Below, in pieces: positions 10,001 through 18,919 of a stretch of 64,000 bases of DNA. Location: the NCBI GenBank assembly GCA_022823365.1, contig JAJDXG010000046.1, positions 29,752 to 93,751 on the forward strand, written 5' to 3'. The notes under the pieces were generated by a model that worked only from the letters and a program-made list of their open reading frames with translations, did no database searches and was not told the DNA's origin. The stretch's first letter is position 1, and each line of letters starts with the position of its first letter. The DNA is from Gemmatimonadota bacterium (GTDB taxonomy: Bacteria; Gemmatimonadota; Gemmatimonadetes; Longimicrobiales; Gaopeijiaceae). The position numbers and the translations under genes are program-made.

Positions 10001-10150
10001 GACGTCATGAAGCGGATCGCCGCGCCCCTGGTGGGAGGGGTCGTGACGTCGGGCGCCGTGGTGCTGCTACTCTTCCCGGTGGTGTTCTACCTGTGGAAGG
10101 CACGGGGGCTGCCGGAGGGGCCGGAAACGGCGCACTCGCTGGCCGGCTGA
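7019..10150 (+). CDS. cusA: Heavy-metal efflux RND transporter CusA/CzcA family
   Basis: 1043 residues, full length for the HME-RND family, with GGAGG just before the ATG. It shows a first membrane helix (LILVGALAVVVAGIFSLS), duplicated periplasmic porter domains, and two blocks of membrane helices. Family signatures include DAIPDLSDVQVIIQTEYPG, the TM4 proton-relay segment GTMVDAGIVMVENA around residues 398-411, and YRSALIDRAV-like docking loops. It is an inner-membrane proton antiporter exporting monovalent or divalent metal through the adaptor and TolC. The HMBD adaptor favours copper or silver. A long minus-strand ORF over this gene is an antisense shadow. Confidence 0.95.
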   Translation: MFARIIDGSIRNRPLILVGALAVVVAGIFSLSRTPIDAIPDLSDVQVIIQTEYPGQAPRIVEDQVTYPVATQMLAAPFAQVVRGYSFFGVSFVYVIFEEGTDLYWARSRVLEYLNSLSEQLPAGVTPQLGPDATGVGWAFVYALRSDRHDLGELRSIQDWFLRYELTAVPGVSEVASVGGFVRQYQVTVDPNRLRAYDLSIPAIRSAIQESNSDVGGGLIEVAEREFMIRGLGYIRSVDDIRRIGLGVSADGTPILLEDVARVSVGPEGRRGLAEWNGEGETVGGIVVVRSGADTRQVIRDVKEKLAQVAPGLPEGVEIEVAYDRSALIDRAVGSIRMSLAQQLVIVGLVCLVFLFHLRSGLVAVIALPVGILMALIVVRMQGLTLNIMSLGGIAVAIGTMVDAGIVMVENAHRRLAQDGGRKPHWEIVASAAREVGPSLFLALLVITVSFMPVFTLEAQEGRLFKPLAFTKTYAMASAALLSVTLVPVLVGYWVRGRIRPPTRTPVGRLLARTYWPVLSLALRFRTWVLAAAVLGLAATAVPLSRLGSEFMPPLWEGDLLYMPTTLPGVSITEAREILQQTDRIIYTFPEVQHVFGKVGRAETATDPAPLSMLETTIALKPRDQWRSGMTPERLIEELDAALQIPGLTNAWTMPIRSRIDMLSTGIRTPVGIKIAGPDLSELERLGREIEDVLRDVPGTASVYADRVMGGNYLDFSIDREAIARHGLTVRDVQEVIRTAIGGMNVTTTVEGLTRYPVNLRYSRELRDDLPALRAVLVTTPQGHQVPLGQLAAMDYVVGPPSIKSEGAKPNAWVYVDLRDVDMGGYVESARDAVAAGVALPPGYTLAWSGQYEYLERAERRLMFVVPLTLVLIFVLIYLTNRSATETWLVLLGVPFAVAGSFWLLQMLNYDLSIAVWIGIIALAGLYAETAIVFLLYLNLSLADYRDRGLLTDRAALAQAIRAGSIKRVRPIMMTIATDVIGLMPIMWSAGAGADVMKRIAAPLVGGVVTSGAVVLLLFPVVFYLWKARGLPEGPETAHSLAG

Positions 10151-10286
10151 ATGATATCATCGCGGTTTGGCAGGTGTTACCACGGGCCGGCGAGAGTGCC
10201 GGCCGGGCGTTGAACGCCGGGGGTAGGCGCGCGACCGGCGCGCGGGTAATGTAGTGTTGTCCGCAGACCCGCCGAAGGATCCGCCC

Positions 10287-11447
10287 ATGCCCGCACGACA
10301 AACGAACAGAGAGGCCGCGAGCCTTCTCTCTCGCGTCGCCTGCTGGATCATGCTCCCGCTACTGGCTGCGGCGTGCGCGGATGCACCGCTAGACTCGGCG
10401 TCCGGCACGGTGGTGATCACGGGGATGGAGCAGACGTCCGATCCCGGTCCCCAGGCTCTCCCATCCCAGCCGACCCTCGACTCGCTCGCCGCCCAACTAA
10501 GTGATATCACAGCGGCGCAGCAGTTGATACTATCCCGGCTGGACGCGATGGAGCAGGGCGGGACAGTGGCTGCGGCCCCGGCCGACACAGCCGGCGTCGC
10601 CCTCGATCTGGAGGAAGCGACCGAGGAGGTCCGGAGTCTCGGGGTGGGCATCTTCTGGTCGCTGGTCATTATCGTCGTCTTTCACTTCCTGATCCGGGCG
10701 CTGGCATGGATCCTCGAGACGCTGGCCGAACGGAGCGTCAGGCGCCGCCTCACATTCAAGTGGCTCATCCCCATTACGCGCATGGCGCTGTGGGGGATCG
10801 CCGCCTACCTCATCCTGCGCACCGTCTTCCGGGTCGACGCCCAGGGGCTTCTCGCGGCGAGCGCGGCGCTGGGCCTGGCACTCGGCATCGCCGCGCAGGA
10901 TCTGCTCAAGAACGTGTTCGGGGGCCTGATCGTCGTCTTCGACCAGCCCTTCCAGGTGGGCGACAAGATCTCGGTCGGGGGGACCTACGGAGAGGTGGTG
11001 TCGATCGGCCTCAGGTCGACACGCATCGTTACGGCCGACGACAACCTGGTGACCGTGCCCAACTCCCAGGTCGTGGAGGAGCAGGTCGCCAACGCCAACG
11101 CCGGACAGTTGAACTGCCAGGTCGTGACCGATCTCTACCTGCCGGGACGCGTGGACGAACGCAAGGCCAGGGAGATCGCCTTCGAGGCGGCGGTGACTTC
11201 CCGGTACGTCTTCCTGAAAAGGCCCATCGTGGTGCTCGTCGGAGACGAGTTCCGCACCACGTTCGTCACCCGCGTGAGAGTGAAGGCCTATGTGCTGGAT
11301 CCCCGCTTCGAGTTCCTGATGCAGAGCGACATCACCGAGCGGGCGCGCGACGGCTTCCGCGCCGCGGGGCTCATGCCGGAGCATGACTGGTATCCGATGG
11401 TCGAAGCGCCGGAGGCCCGGGATTCGGCTGGGCGGAGACCTGGATGA
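10287..11447 (+). CDS. MscS-family mechanosensitive channel with lipobox N-terminus
   Basis: 386 residues from ATG 10287, with AAGGA 8 bases upstream. A hydrophobic segment ends in LPLLAAAC with Cys30, a lipobox-like signal. A periplasmic-looking segment containing a short helical stretch (LDSLAAQLSDITAAQQL) leads to membrane helices at about 118-142 and 160-180. The pore helix and beta domain are typical MscS: LGLALGIAAQDLLKNVFGG (about 195-213), then FDQPFQVGDKIS and VPNSQVVEEQVAN. It gates solute release on membrane tension or a ligand. The stop overlaps the next gene (ATGA), so the channel and the large P-loop protein are probably made together. Confidence 0.88.
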   Translation: MPARQTNREAASLLSRVACWIMLPLLAAACADAPLDSASGTVVITGMEQTSDPGPQALPSQPTLDSLAAQLSDITAAQQLILSRLDAMEQGGTVAAAPADTAGVALDLEEATEEVRSLGVGIFWSLVIIVVFHFLIRALAWILETLAERSVRRRLTFKWLIPITRMALWGIAAYLILRTVFRVDAQGLLAASAALGLALGIAAQDLLKNVFGGLIVVFDQPFQVGDKISVGGTYGEVVSIGLRSTRIVTADDNLVTVPNSQVVEEQVANANAGQLNCQVVTDLYLPGRVDERKAREIAFEAAVTSRYVFLKRPIVVLVGDEFRTTFVTRVRVKAYVLDPRFEFLMQSDITERARDGFRAAGLMPEHDWYPMVEAPEARDSAGRRPG

Positions 11448-14400
11448 ACGGGAACTCGCGCAGGAGACCCGACGACTCCGACATCGTCGCCCGCATTTCC
11501 GCGGTGGTGCACGAGCCCTTCGCCGAGGCCTGGCGGGGCTACGAAGAGAAAGAGTGGGATCCCATTCGCCGGACGCTGGAGGACGCCGCGGGTGCGCATG
11601 AGCGGGCACTCGACGCCCTCTCCTTCGAGGGATCGGAGGGTGCCGGTCCCGGCGCTGGAGAGCGGAAAGGGCTCGCGGGGGAGGGAGTCCGGGGCACGCC
11701 TGCCGGCGAGACGGGCCGGGATGCACCCGGAGCGCCGGCGCGGTATCGCGACGCAGTCTCCGAAGAGGTCATTGAGCCCCTCCGTGTAGTGCTGGCTCGA
11801 TCGGGTGCCGCGACCAGGCTTGCGCGATCGTTCGCCTCGGCCACCGATGGCGCGCGGGCGGCGGTGGCGCGGCTGCCGGCGTTCCTCCAGGCGCCGGCTT
11901 CGGGGTCCCCTGCCGCGCGCATCTCCGGTGTCGGTACCATCCGCACGATCAAGCGAGCCGCCGCGCGCGTGCTCGGCCCGGTCGTGTGGCGGGGCCGGAT
12001 GCGCCGTGTCCCGGTGGCCAGGCTGGCCCGCCAGCACCTCGACCAGGTAGTGCTGCGCGCGCAGGGGAGCGCCTTCAGGCAAAGCCAGCACGACCGCGCG
12101 GAATGGCTCGCGCACCTCGAGCGCGCGTGTTCGGAGTGGGCCGGCGCGGTGCTGCGGCCGGCCCGCGCTGTGGATGCGGCCGAGCGGACGGCCGATCCGG
12201 AGGCGGAGCCGCTGCCTGACGAAACACGGATCCACCACACCGCCGGAGCGGCGCTTCAGGCCGAACTGCAGGTGCTCGCCGACGAGGTCGAACGGGTCTG
12301 CGGGAGCTCCCGGAGCGCCCACTTCCGCGGCCTGGAGGAGTTGCTCGCGGCCTCGGTCGCCGTGGCCGGCACCTTCGCGGCGGACCCTCCTTCCAGCCGC
12401 CCCCGCGCGGGACTCCAACCGGAGCTGCCCGCGCAATGGGATGCTTGGGCGGAAGGAGCGGCTGCCCGGCTGGAGTTGTACCAGGGTCTGGTTGCCATGC
12501 GGCGGGACGTCGATGGGATTCTCGGCGAGCTGCGGGGCGGCTGGTCGGGCATCATCCGGAACGCGGATGCGGTGCTGGCGGACGTAGCGGCCGAACTGGG
12601 CCGGGGCCGGGAGCGTGCGGAGGGCCTGTCCGCCGGCGAAGCGGAACTGCCGGCGATGCTCGAAGCCGAACGGCAACGGACCGACCGCGCGCTCGCGCTC
12701 GTCCAGGGCAGCCTGCCGGAGCCCGATGCCGTGTTCGAGGCGCTGATCGGCGCGGTGGAGGAGGGAATCCACGCCCTCGACCAGCTTCGGGAGCGGATGC
12801 CCGGAGCCCTGACCCTCCACGACATCCCGGCGCCCGGAGATGTCCCGCGAAAGCCGGGGGCCGACGCCCGAAGCGTGCGCCTCCGCGAGACCTTCCTGCG
12901 TGCGTTCGATCTCCTGCGCAGGGAACGCATGCGCGCCGCCCCCTCGGCCATCCGCGAAGCCATGCGCAAGGCACACCTGGAGGCGGCCGAACTCCGGGAG
13001 GTGTCGGGATACGGATACGAGGCAGCGGTCGCGGAGGCGAAGGATCGGCGCGATCCGGAAACGCCGCACCCAACCGCGCTGGTCGTCAACGCCCTCACCC
13101 GTGCCGGCAACAAGGCGGCCGCCACGCGCCGACTGCTGCGCGAAGCCCTCACAACGGCGGAAGACAGGTTCGCGGCCGAGATCCGAGGCGGTTCGCGCCA
13201 GCTGATCGAGCAGGCCACCGCGGACCGGATGACGGCGGGCTTTCTCGAGACTCGCACGTTCCTGGCGGCCGGGTTCGCGCGGGTGTGGAAGCGGATGCGG
13301 CGGATTTCCGCTCAGGTCGGCGCCCGAGCCACCGCGGCTGCATCGTGGGTCCTGGCCCTCCTTCGGCAACTGGGCGCGAGCCTGGGTCTCGGTCCGGCGC
13401 CCCGGGCCGTCGCCGATCGCCGCGAACACTCCCTCGCCCACGCGGAGGCGTACCCGCGCGCGCTCCCGGTCGTATACAGGCGCCTCTTCTCGCTCGAGCC
13501 GCTCACCGATGGGCGGCTGCTGGCGGGACGGGAAGACGCCCTGGCCGCGGTGGTGTCGGCCTGGGGCCGGCGAGCGACCGGGGAGCCGAGGTCCCTGGTC
13601 GTCATCGCATCGCCCGGCGCGGGCGTGACCAGTTTCCTGAACGTCGTGGCGAGCCGCCTCTCCGAAGAGGCCCCGGACGGGGTGCGGTGGACGTTAGCCA
13701 CGCGTGTCCGGACAGAAGCACGTCTCGCGGAATGTCTGGCCGGATGGCTGGGTCTCGAGGAAGCGAGCGATCTCGACTCCCTAGCGGAGCGTGTGCTGAA
13801 GGCCCCACCTGGGTCGATTCCCGGCTTCGTCATCCTGGAGGCGACGGAACACCTTCACATGCGCACGCCCGCGGGGAGCAGGCTGTTCGAGCGGCTTCTG
13901 ACCTTCATGTCGCGCACCGAATCGAGCGTGTTCTGGATCACGGCCATGACCTCGTCGGCCTGGCAACTGGTCGAGAAGCGAGCGCCGGCGTTCGTGCACG
14001 ACATCGAGCGTGTGAAGCTGGGAGAGCTGTCGCCCGAAGAGCTGAAGCAGGCCGTTCTGGCCCGGCACCGGCTGAGCGGTCTTCCCATGCGCTTCGCCGA
14101 ACCACATGACGGGCGCGCGGCGTTGCGGCGCCGGACCCGCCGGCTGCGGGGCGCGGAGAAGCAGGAACGGCTCGTCGAGGCGGACTACTTCCAGCGCCTG
14201 CACCGCGCCTCTCAGGGATCGGTTCGCCTGGCGCTCTTCTACTGGCTGCGTACGGCGGACTTCGCCTCGACCCCGGGCAGCCTCCTCGTGCAACCGCTGA
14301 GCACGCTGGATTTGGGAATCGAGGACCTGGATCGAACGCAAAGCTTCGCTCTCAAGGCCATCCTCGACCACGGCACCCTGACCGTAGACGAGTACTGTGA

Positions 14401-14632
14401 CGTTGCGCGGACCGCGGGCCCCGAGAGCCTGCACATCCTCCGGTCACTGGAGGAGTTCCGGGTGATCGAGAGGGTCGAGGACGCGATCGAGAAAGTCGGG
14501 GACGCGGGCAGGGAGACGCCGGGCGCCGAGAAGGCGACAGGAGACAGCACCGATCCGTCCCGCTATCGCATCCGTCCGCTCATGGTCGGCCCGGTCTCGG
14601 CGCACCTGAGGTCAAGCAACATCCTGCACTAG
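11444..14632 (+). CDS. Large protein with degenerate P-loop, coupled to MscS channel
   Basis: 1062 residues, no family recognised by eye. The first 600 residues are mostly helical and rich in Ala, Arg and Glu. A hydrophobic or amphipathic patch (AAASWVLALLRQLGASLGL) near 625-645 could touch the membrane. An ATPase-like part follows: LVVIASPGAGVTSFLNVV (about 716-733) resembles a Walker A loop without the usual Lys, and FVILEATEHL near 793 resembles a Walker B strand. The rest looks like the AAA/STAND lid and winged-helix region (LGELSPEELKQAV; VDEYCDVARTAG). It overlaps the MscS gene by 4 bases, so it may control the channel. Its last ~118 codons are duplicated at 19809-20145. Function is unproven. 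Confidence 0.7.
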   Translation: MNGNSRRRPDDSDIVARISAVVHEPFAEAWRGYEEKEWDPIRRTLEDAAGAHERALDALSFEGSEGAGPGAGERKGLAGEGVRGTPAGETGRDAPGAPARYRDAVSEEVIEPLRVVLARSGAATRLARSFASATDGARAAVARLPAFLQAPASGSPAARISGVGTIRTIKRAAARVLGPVVWRGRMRRVPVARLARQHLDQVVLRAQGSAFRQSQHDRAEWLAHLERACSEWAGAVLRPARAVDAAERTADPEAEPLPDETRIHHTAGAALQAELQVLADEVERVCGSSRSAHFRGLEELLAASVAVAGTFAADPPSSRPRAGLQPELPAQWDAWAEGAAARLELYQGLVAMRRDVDGILGELRGGWSGIIRNADAVLADVAAELGRGRERAEGLSAGEAELPAMLEAERQRTDRALALVQGSLPEPDAVFEALIGAVEEGIHALDQLRERMPGALTLHDIPAPGDVPRKPGADARSVRLRETFLRAFDLLRRERMRAAPSAIREAMRKAHLEAAELREVSGYGYEAAVAEAKDRRDPETPHPTALVVNALTRAGNKAAATRRLLREALTTAEDRFAAEIRGGSRQLIEQATADRMTAGFLETRTFLAAGFARVWKRMRRISAQVGARATAAASWVLALLRQLGASLGLGPAPRAVADRREHSLAHAEAYPRALPVVYRRLFSLEPLTDGRLLAGREDALAAVVSAWGRRATGEPRSLVVIASPGAGVTSFLNVVASRLSEEAPDGVRWTLATRVRTEARLAECLAGWLGLEEASDLDSLAERVLKAPPGSIPGFVILEATEHLHMRTPAGSRLFERLLTFMSRTESSVFWITAMTSSAWQLVEKRAPAFVHDIERVKLGELSPEELKQAVLARHRLSGLPMRFAEPHDGRAALRRRTRRLRGAEKQERLVEADYFQRLHRASQGSVRLALFYWLRTADFASTPGSLLVQPLSTLDLGIEDLDRTQSFALKAILDHGTLTVDEYCDVARTAGPESLHILRSLEEFRVIERVEDAIEKVGDAGRETPGAEKATGDSTDPSRYRIRPLMVGPVSAHLRSSNILH
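14275..14632 (+). repeat. Left copy of duplicated 3' gene end
   Basis: This segment encodes the last ~118 residues of the P-loop protein and is repeated in the same orientation at 19809-20145. Positions 14384-14477 differ from 19918-20011 by a single base over 94, whereas the flanks have diverged and contain indels. A further shared 16-mer, GGGCTGCACGATCTGC, follows the stop at 14651-14666 and recurs at 20248-20263. The two copies bracket about 5 kb of accessory genes. Confidence 0.85.
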
Positions 14633-14846
14633 CTGAGCGAACTAGTTACCGGGCTGCACGATCTGCGCTTTCCGCCTTTGGACGGCATCTACCTCCGTCG
14701 TCCAGAGACAGCGGGGATCGCCTCAGTTCGGGGCTTCCGTTTCCCCCTCACGCCAACGGTTGGTCACGGCATCTCCAAGAGCCGCGAGAACACAGGTCCC
14801 TTTCTCCGTCTCGGCTCGCAGCCCTTCCTGCAGCCATCACATCTGC

Positions 14847-17800
14847 TCAAACATCGTCAGCGCGGCGGTCCTCGCGATCGGCGTCTCGGCGATAGGATTT
14901 CGCGATTCCTCGTAGCATCTGTGCCGTCCGGGGATGCGTAGCTCGCGCCGCGATGGCGTAGCCCTCGTATCGTTGGGCGAGCTCTCGCTCGGCCACACCT
15001 CCCGCCGCCGCATCCTTGGTCACCACACCACGGCTATTGTGGACGCCGACCGCGACCCCCGTCTCCAGGTCGGCGTTCGCCACCGCCTCAATCACCTCTC
15101 GTACAGCGGCGCACGGCCACAATCCATCCCGGCCGTGAGGACTCCCGCTCAACATCTGTCCAGCGACCGTCAAGCCGACTGGGAGCCGTCCCACGGCGTC
15201 GAGACCGGCTTGGGCGTCCGTAATCCACCTGTGGAGCAGGCGGTGGCTAACCCGGCCGTTGTCCTCACCGGGCAGCGTTCGCCAGGAAGACAGCAGGGAG
15301 TAGGCACCTCGAGCGATCCGTCTCGTACGTTCGTCCAGTTTCTCCCGATCACCTTCCGGTGAGTACGCAAGCGCCACGACCTCCACGAAGAACGCCGCGT
15401 CTTCGGCCAGGATCTCGTGCAGTGCACCCGGCGGTCGTTCATGCCGGGATACATGGGGCAGCAAGCCCCACTCCAAACGGGCCAGATCCTTACTGTCATA
15501 ATCGGCTGGCGCGAGCGTGTCGAGCAGGGACGCGATGTCTCCCCCGAGTTGCGGATTCGGAGTGTCGCACTTCCCGTCAGCCGAGACGATGGCGCGGAGT
15601 ACATCCGCAATCACTCCTGGCGAGACGAGATTCCTTGTGACCCGCTCATCGTGCGCGAGGACGCTCGCGGCGTCGAACGGCCGACCGGCGTTGACCAGGC
15701 ATGACGCCCCCTGGGCCAGATCCCGGTCCCGTGCACATCCAGAAAACACCTCGACCTTGCGCCAGTATTCCTCGCGTACGGCCTCGCCGCGTCGCGCGGC
15801 CGCCTCCCAAGTCTCGCTGCAGAAAGGCAGGATCATCAGAAGCGCTACTTCCTGGTCGGCGGAAAGTGTCAACTCTCCGCGGTCCAATTGCCGGATCACC
15901 CACGACTTGCCACGCACGCGATAGCGCCCCGACGCGAATCCGCGCGCGAACCGGCTTAGCGCTGTCTCCGCGTGGGCCAGGTACTGAGGCAACAGGGCAT
16001 GGGCATCCACCAGCCCGTTGGGCATGCTGCCGATGGCGAATCCCAAGTCGTCGGGCCTGTCAACCGCTCCGGCGAGTGCGGCAAGAGCCGACAGTCCGCC
16101 TTGCTCGAATACCGCTGCCGCAGCCTCCATCTGCTGCTCTACCTGGGGCACGCCATCCGCGAAGAGCCAGGCGAAGCGTGTGACTGGATCGGACGGATGG
16201 AGCCGAATCAGGACGCCCTGAAGCCTTGTCAGGTCAGCCTCCGGCATCGCCCACCGTGCGGTCTTGTACCGCCGGTGTCGGTCCAAAGTAGACCTGACCG
16301 CCCGCCAGATGGCCGCACATGCGTTCTCGGTGTACTCGTCGCGATTCAGGTTCTCCAGTTCCGTCATCACATGGTCGCGCTCGCCAGCGGGCAGCCGCTC
16401 GAGCCGTTCGATCAGGTCTGTCCACCGCTGACCGCATGGTCCCGCATCGTCCACCATCCGTGTGACGACCTCGGACGTAGTCCGGGCACGATCCTCCCAA
16501 GTCGCGTGCGGCGTCTCGTCGGGTGCCCACTCACGCACCTTCGGCTTCGAAGCTGGAAACCCGACCGCGTGCGGCTCGGGCAGCATGGAACGCATCACGC
16601 ACCAAGCCGCATCACCGTGCGAACTGCGCAACTGGTCGAGGGTCGCGAGCCGTTCACTCAGCGATGCGCTGGTCTCCGGGAGCCAGCTCCGGAACACGGC
16701 CTTGAGCACGGACGACGGACGGGGACGGGAAACTCCATAGCCATCGTTGTCCTCCCGAAATTCTGACGCCGGATCCAGCCGATCGAGGCGTGCGAGAAGC
16801 GGTACCACCAATCCGAAGTGATCCGGGCACCACGCCAACACTTGCATCGCCACCATGAGCCCGCGAAAGCCTTGCGGGTGAAACAGCGCCATACCACTTC
16901 CGGCAAACAGGTTGGCCAGCACTGGCTCAGGACCTTGCAGACCTTGCTCAACGGCGCGTACAAAGTCATGAGGAGCGGCCTCGGCGAGCAGGGGCAGGTT
17001 CTCGCCCAGCGACGCCCAGATGCGCCAGTCATCATTGGCTTTCCGGAGGAGGTCACGAATCATGCCCTCGGCCATCTCACTTCCGGAGACCATGGGGCCA
17101 CCGTGAACCCCCATGACGGCCAGATTCATGGCCAGACCCTCGCGTAGCAGGTTGGAGTGGTCCCCGTCTTCGCCCCATACGTCCACCATCCACCTCTGTT
17201 CAGGCGGGCGATAGTACGCGGATTTCACCTGCCCCAGTACAGATATGACGGCTTCATCAAGGAGGCTCAGATCGTCCGGGAGGATGTAGCGATTGAGGAG
17301 ACGCCAGGCGTCGTGGACCGAGATCAGATACCAGGCATCGCCTCTTTTTCGGACAAGCGGGTCGGCCGTCATGCTTTGCGGGAGGAGTGTGTCGACCAAC
17401 TCTTCGTAGGAGTAGCGTCCGAGAGCAGCAACGACCTCGCGGTCCCTGGGGTTCCCGTCGCTCCACGAGCCCGCCAGAAGTGCAGGTATCACGCTCCGGG
17501 CTTCTGAGGGCTTGGACCAGTCGGGCTGACGGACCGCCGGGGTCGCGGCGCATTGCCGTCGAAACGCGGACATGCTTCCATGGGCAAGTCCCGCCATCTC
17601 GCGAGCTCGCTTGTAGGGCATCCCGACACCCTCAAGGGCGCGGGTGGCGGGCTGGCGACCCACTGGGCCAACAGAGACTACAAGGTCCTGCGGTGCTGGC
17701 GTGGTCCCGTCGAGAGGCACGACTACGATGTGCCCAGTCTGCGCACCAGCGGACGCCAGATTTCCGGCTTCGAACGTTGGTATCAGTACAAGCGGCCGCT

Positions 17801-18857
17801 TGGCGGAGATCAAGGACCGCAAGGCATCCGCCGTGTCCACTACCAGGGATCCGGCGAATAGACCTTGGGCCTGTTCCGTTCCAAGGGCGAGGGCGGCGCA
17901 GTAGAGGCAGGCGACTGCTTCTTCCTGGGATTCGGCCTGAATCGCCCAAGTCTGGCCGGTTCCCTCCAGTAGCCGCTGACGGATCACTTCGAGCGTCTGG
18001 TCCCGACCAGCCAGGACGAACTGGGGCGTCAGAGGTGGACGGGTTCCCCTGGACCACTCCTCCCACCAGGACTCCAGATCCACCACTTTGGTGGGCCTCT
18101 TGCCAATCTGGATCGACAGCCAGACGTGTACCGCGGGAGCGTCGTCGAGCCAGGCCGCCAGATCGTCTGCATCCAGGACGCGCACCTCACGCCATGGCCC
18201 CACGTCGGCCCTTTCCCGGGCCCACTTTTCCTTGTCCCTCCAGCGTCGAGACGTGACGAATACAAAACTGGCTTCGTCCGCCTGCAGTGGCTCGCTGTTG
18301 GTGGACCGGGTCTCCCAGTCATCGTCCGCCTTGCTCTTCGGGTCCTTCGCCACGCTCATCTCCCAGCCGGATCTGCCCTTGGGGACGAACGGCGAACGCT
18401 GCTCAGAGTGAACGATGCCGTCCCATCCGGATAGCTGGACGCCTTCGCTCGTTCGCACATGCAGCTTGGAGCACCCGACCGCAGTGGCGTGGATGAGCCG
18501 CCTCACAAGGAGCGGCAGCATTTCCTGTGCCTCACGCCGATCCGACCACTGTTCCAGGTCTGCTGCGTTGCAGAGGGTGTCGCCCAGAATCGCCAGACCC
18601 GTTTGGGTGCCCGAGTCCCCGTACGGGGATTGACCATGCGCGGGGTGGCCACGGCGGTCTCCAACGCCATGCAATGCTCGCTCAATCCTGGCTCGGGTCA
18701 GGTCCGAGAGCTCGTCCCGGTTGACGGCCCGGGACACGGTCTGTCGACTGAGCGAGGTCTTCCTCGCCAACCAGGCCTGCGTAAGCCCCAGCGCCTTGAG
18801 CCTCTCCCGAAGCCCGGTTCCATAGCCGGAGACGGTCTGAATGGTTCGATCTTCCAT
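14847..18857 (-). CDS. Giant XRE-HTH protein with nuclease-like N-terminal module, probable defence gene
   Basis: 1336 residues from ATG 18857, which has GAGG 5 bases upstream; ATG 18878 would add seven residues without a ribosome site. A helix-turn-helix of XRE/LacI type is seen at about 14-62 (LGLTQAWLARKTSLSRQTVS). Residues about 112-250 resemble a PD-(D/E)XK-like restriction domain: GWDGIV with Asp146, WEMSVAK at 165-171, then FVFVTSRRWRDKEKW and VRVLDADDLAAWL. An AAGRD-type segment with an Ala/Glu-rich loop at 283-325 resembles a degenerate NTPase, with no Walker Lys. The remaining ~1000 residues look like helical repeats, as in large sensor proteins. It is convergent to its left neighbour, lies within a duplicated-end insertion, and is probably a single-gene anti-phage or regulatory system. 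Confidence 0.72.
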   Translation of the reverse strand: MEDRTIQTVSGYGTGLRERLKALGLTQAWLARKTSLSRQTVSRAVNRDELSDLTRARIERALHGVGDRRGHPAHGQSPYGDSGTQTGLAILGDTLCNAADLEQWSDRREAQEMLPLLVRRLIHATAVGCSKLHVRTSEGVQLSGWDGIVHSEQRSPFVPKGRSGWEMSVAKDPKSKADDDWETRSTNSEPLQADEASFVFVTSRRWRDKEKWARERADVGPWREVRVLDADDLAAWLDDAPAVHVWLSIQIGKRPTKVVDLESWWEEWSRGTRPPLTPQFVLAGRDQTLEVIRQRLLEGTGQTWAIQAESQEEAVACLYCAALALGTEQAQGLFAGSLVVDTADALRSLISAKRPLVLIPTFEAGNLASAGAQTGHIVVVPLDGTTPAPQDLVVSVGPVGRQPATRALEGVGMPYKRAREMAGLAHGSMSAFRRQCAATPAVRQPDWSKPSEARSVIPALLAGSWSDGNPRDREVVAALGRYSYEELVDTLLPQSMTADPLVRKRGDAWYLISVHDAWRLLNRYILPDDLSLLDEAVISVLGQVKSAYYRPPEQRWMVDVWGEDGDHSNLLREGLAMNLAVMGVHGGPMVSGSEMAEGMIRDLLRKANDDWRIWASLGENLPLLAEAAPHDFVRAVEQGLQGPEPVLANLFAGSGMALFHPQGFRGLMVAMQVLAWCPDHFGLVVPLLARLDRLDPASEFREDNDGYGVSRPRPSSVLKAVFRSWLPETSASLSERLATLDQLRSSHGDAAWCVMRSMLPEPHAVGFPASKPKVREWAPDETPHATWEDRARTTSEVVTRMVDDAGPCGQRWTDLIERLERLPAGERDHVMTELENLNRDEYTENACAAIWRAVRSTLDRHRRYKTARWAMPEADLTRLQGVLIRLHPSDPVTRFAWLFADGVPQVEQQMEAAAAVFEQGGLSALAALAGAVDRPDDLGFAIGSMPNGLVDAHALLPQYLAHAETALSRFARGFASGRYRVRGKSWVIRQLDRGELTLSADQEVALLMILPFCSETWEAAARRGEAVREEYWRKVEVFSGCARDRDLAQGASCLVNAGRPFDAASVLAHDERVTRNLVSPGVIADVLRAIVSADGKCDTPNPQLGGDIASLLDTLAPADYDSKDLARLEWGLLPHVSRHERPPGALHEILAEDAAFFVEVVALAYSPEGDREKLDERTRRIARGAYSLLSSWRTLPGEDNGRVSHRLLHRWITDAQAGLDAVGRLPVGLTVAGQMLSGSPHGRDGLWPCAAVREVIEAVANADLETGVAVGVHNSRGVVTKDAAAGGVAERELAQRYEGYAIAARATHPRTAQMLRGIAKSYRRDADREDRRADDV

Positions 18858-18878
18858 GGTAACCTCGCGTGTGTTCAT

Positions 18879-18919
18879 TTGATCATATGTAACATGTCAA
18901 CACCTATTAGACACGTCAA
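18879..18919 (-). promoter_or_regulatory. Possible XRE operator upstream of the giant gene
   Basis: ACATGTCAA (18892-18900) and ACACGTCAA (18911-18919) are direct copies of ACAYGTCAA, starting 19 bases apart. TTGATCATATGT (18879-18890) is a gapped inverted copy facing them. The cluster lies immediately upstream of both candidate starts of the XRE-containing gene, where an autoregulatory operator would be expected. The rest of 18901-19197 shows only a possible hsdM stub and the ribosome site of the toxin-antitoxin pair. Confidence 0.3.

Noticed and set aside
10186..10203. Hairpin GCCGGC-GAGAGT-GCCGGC after cusA as a terminator
   Set aside because: The stem has only 6 bp and no T-run, so it may be chance in GC-rich DNA.
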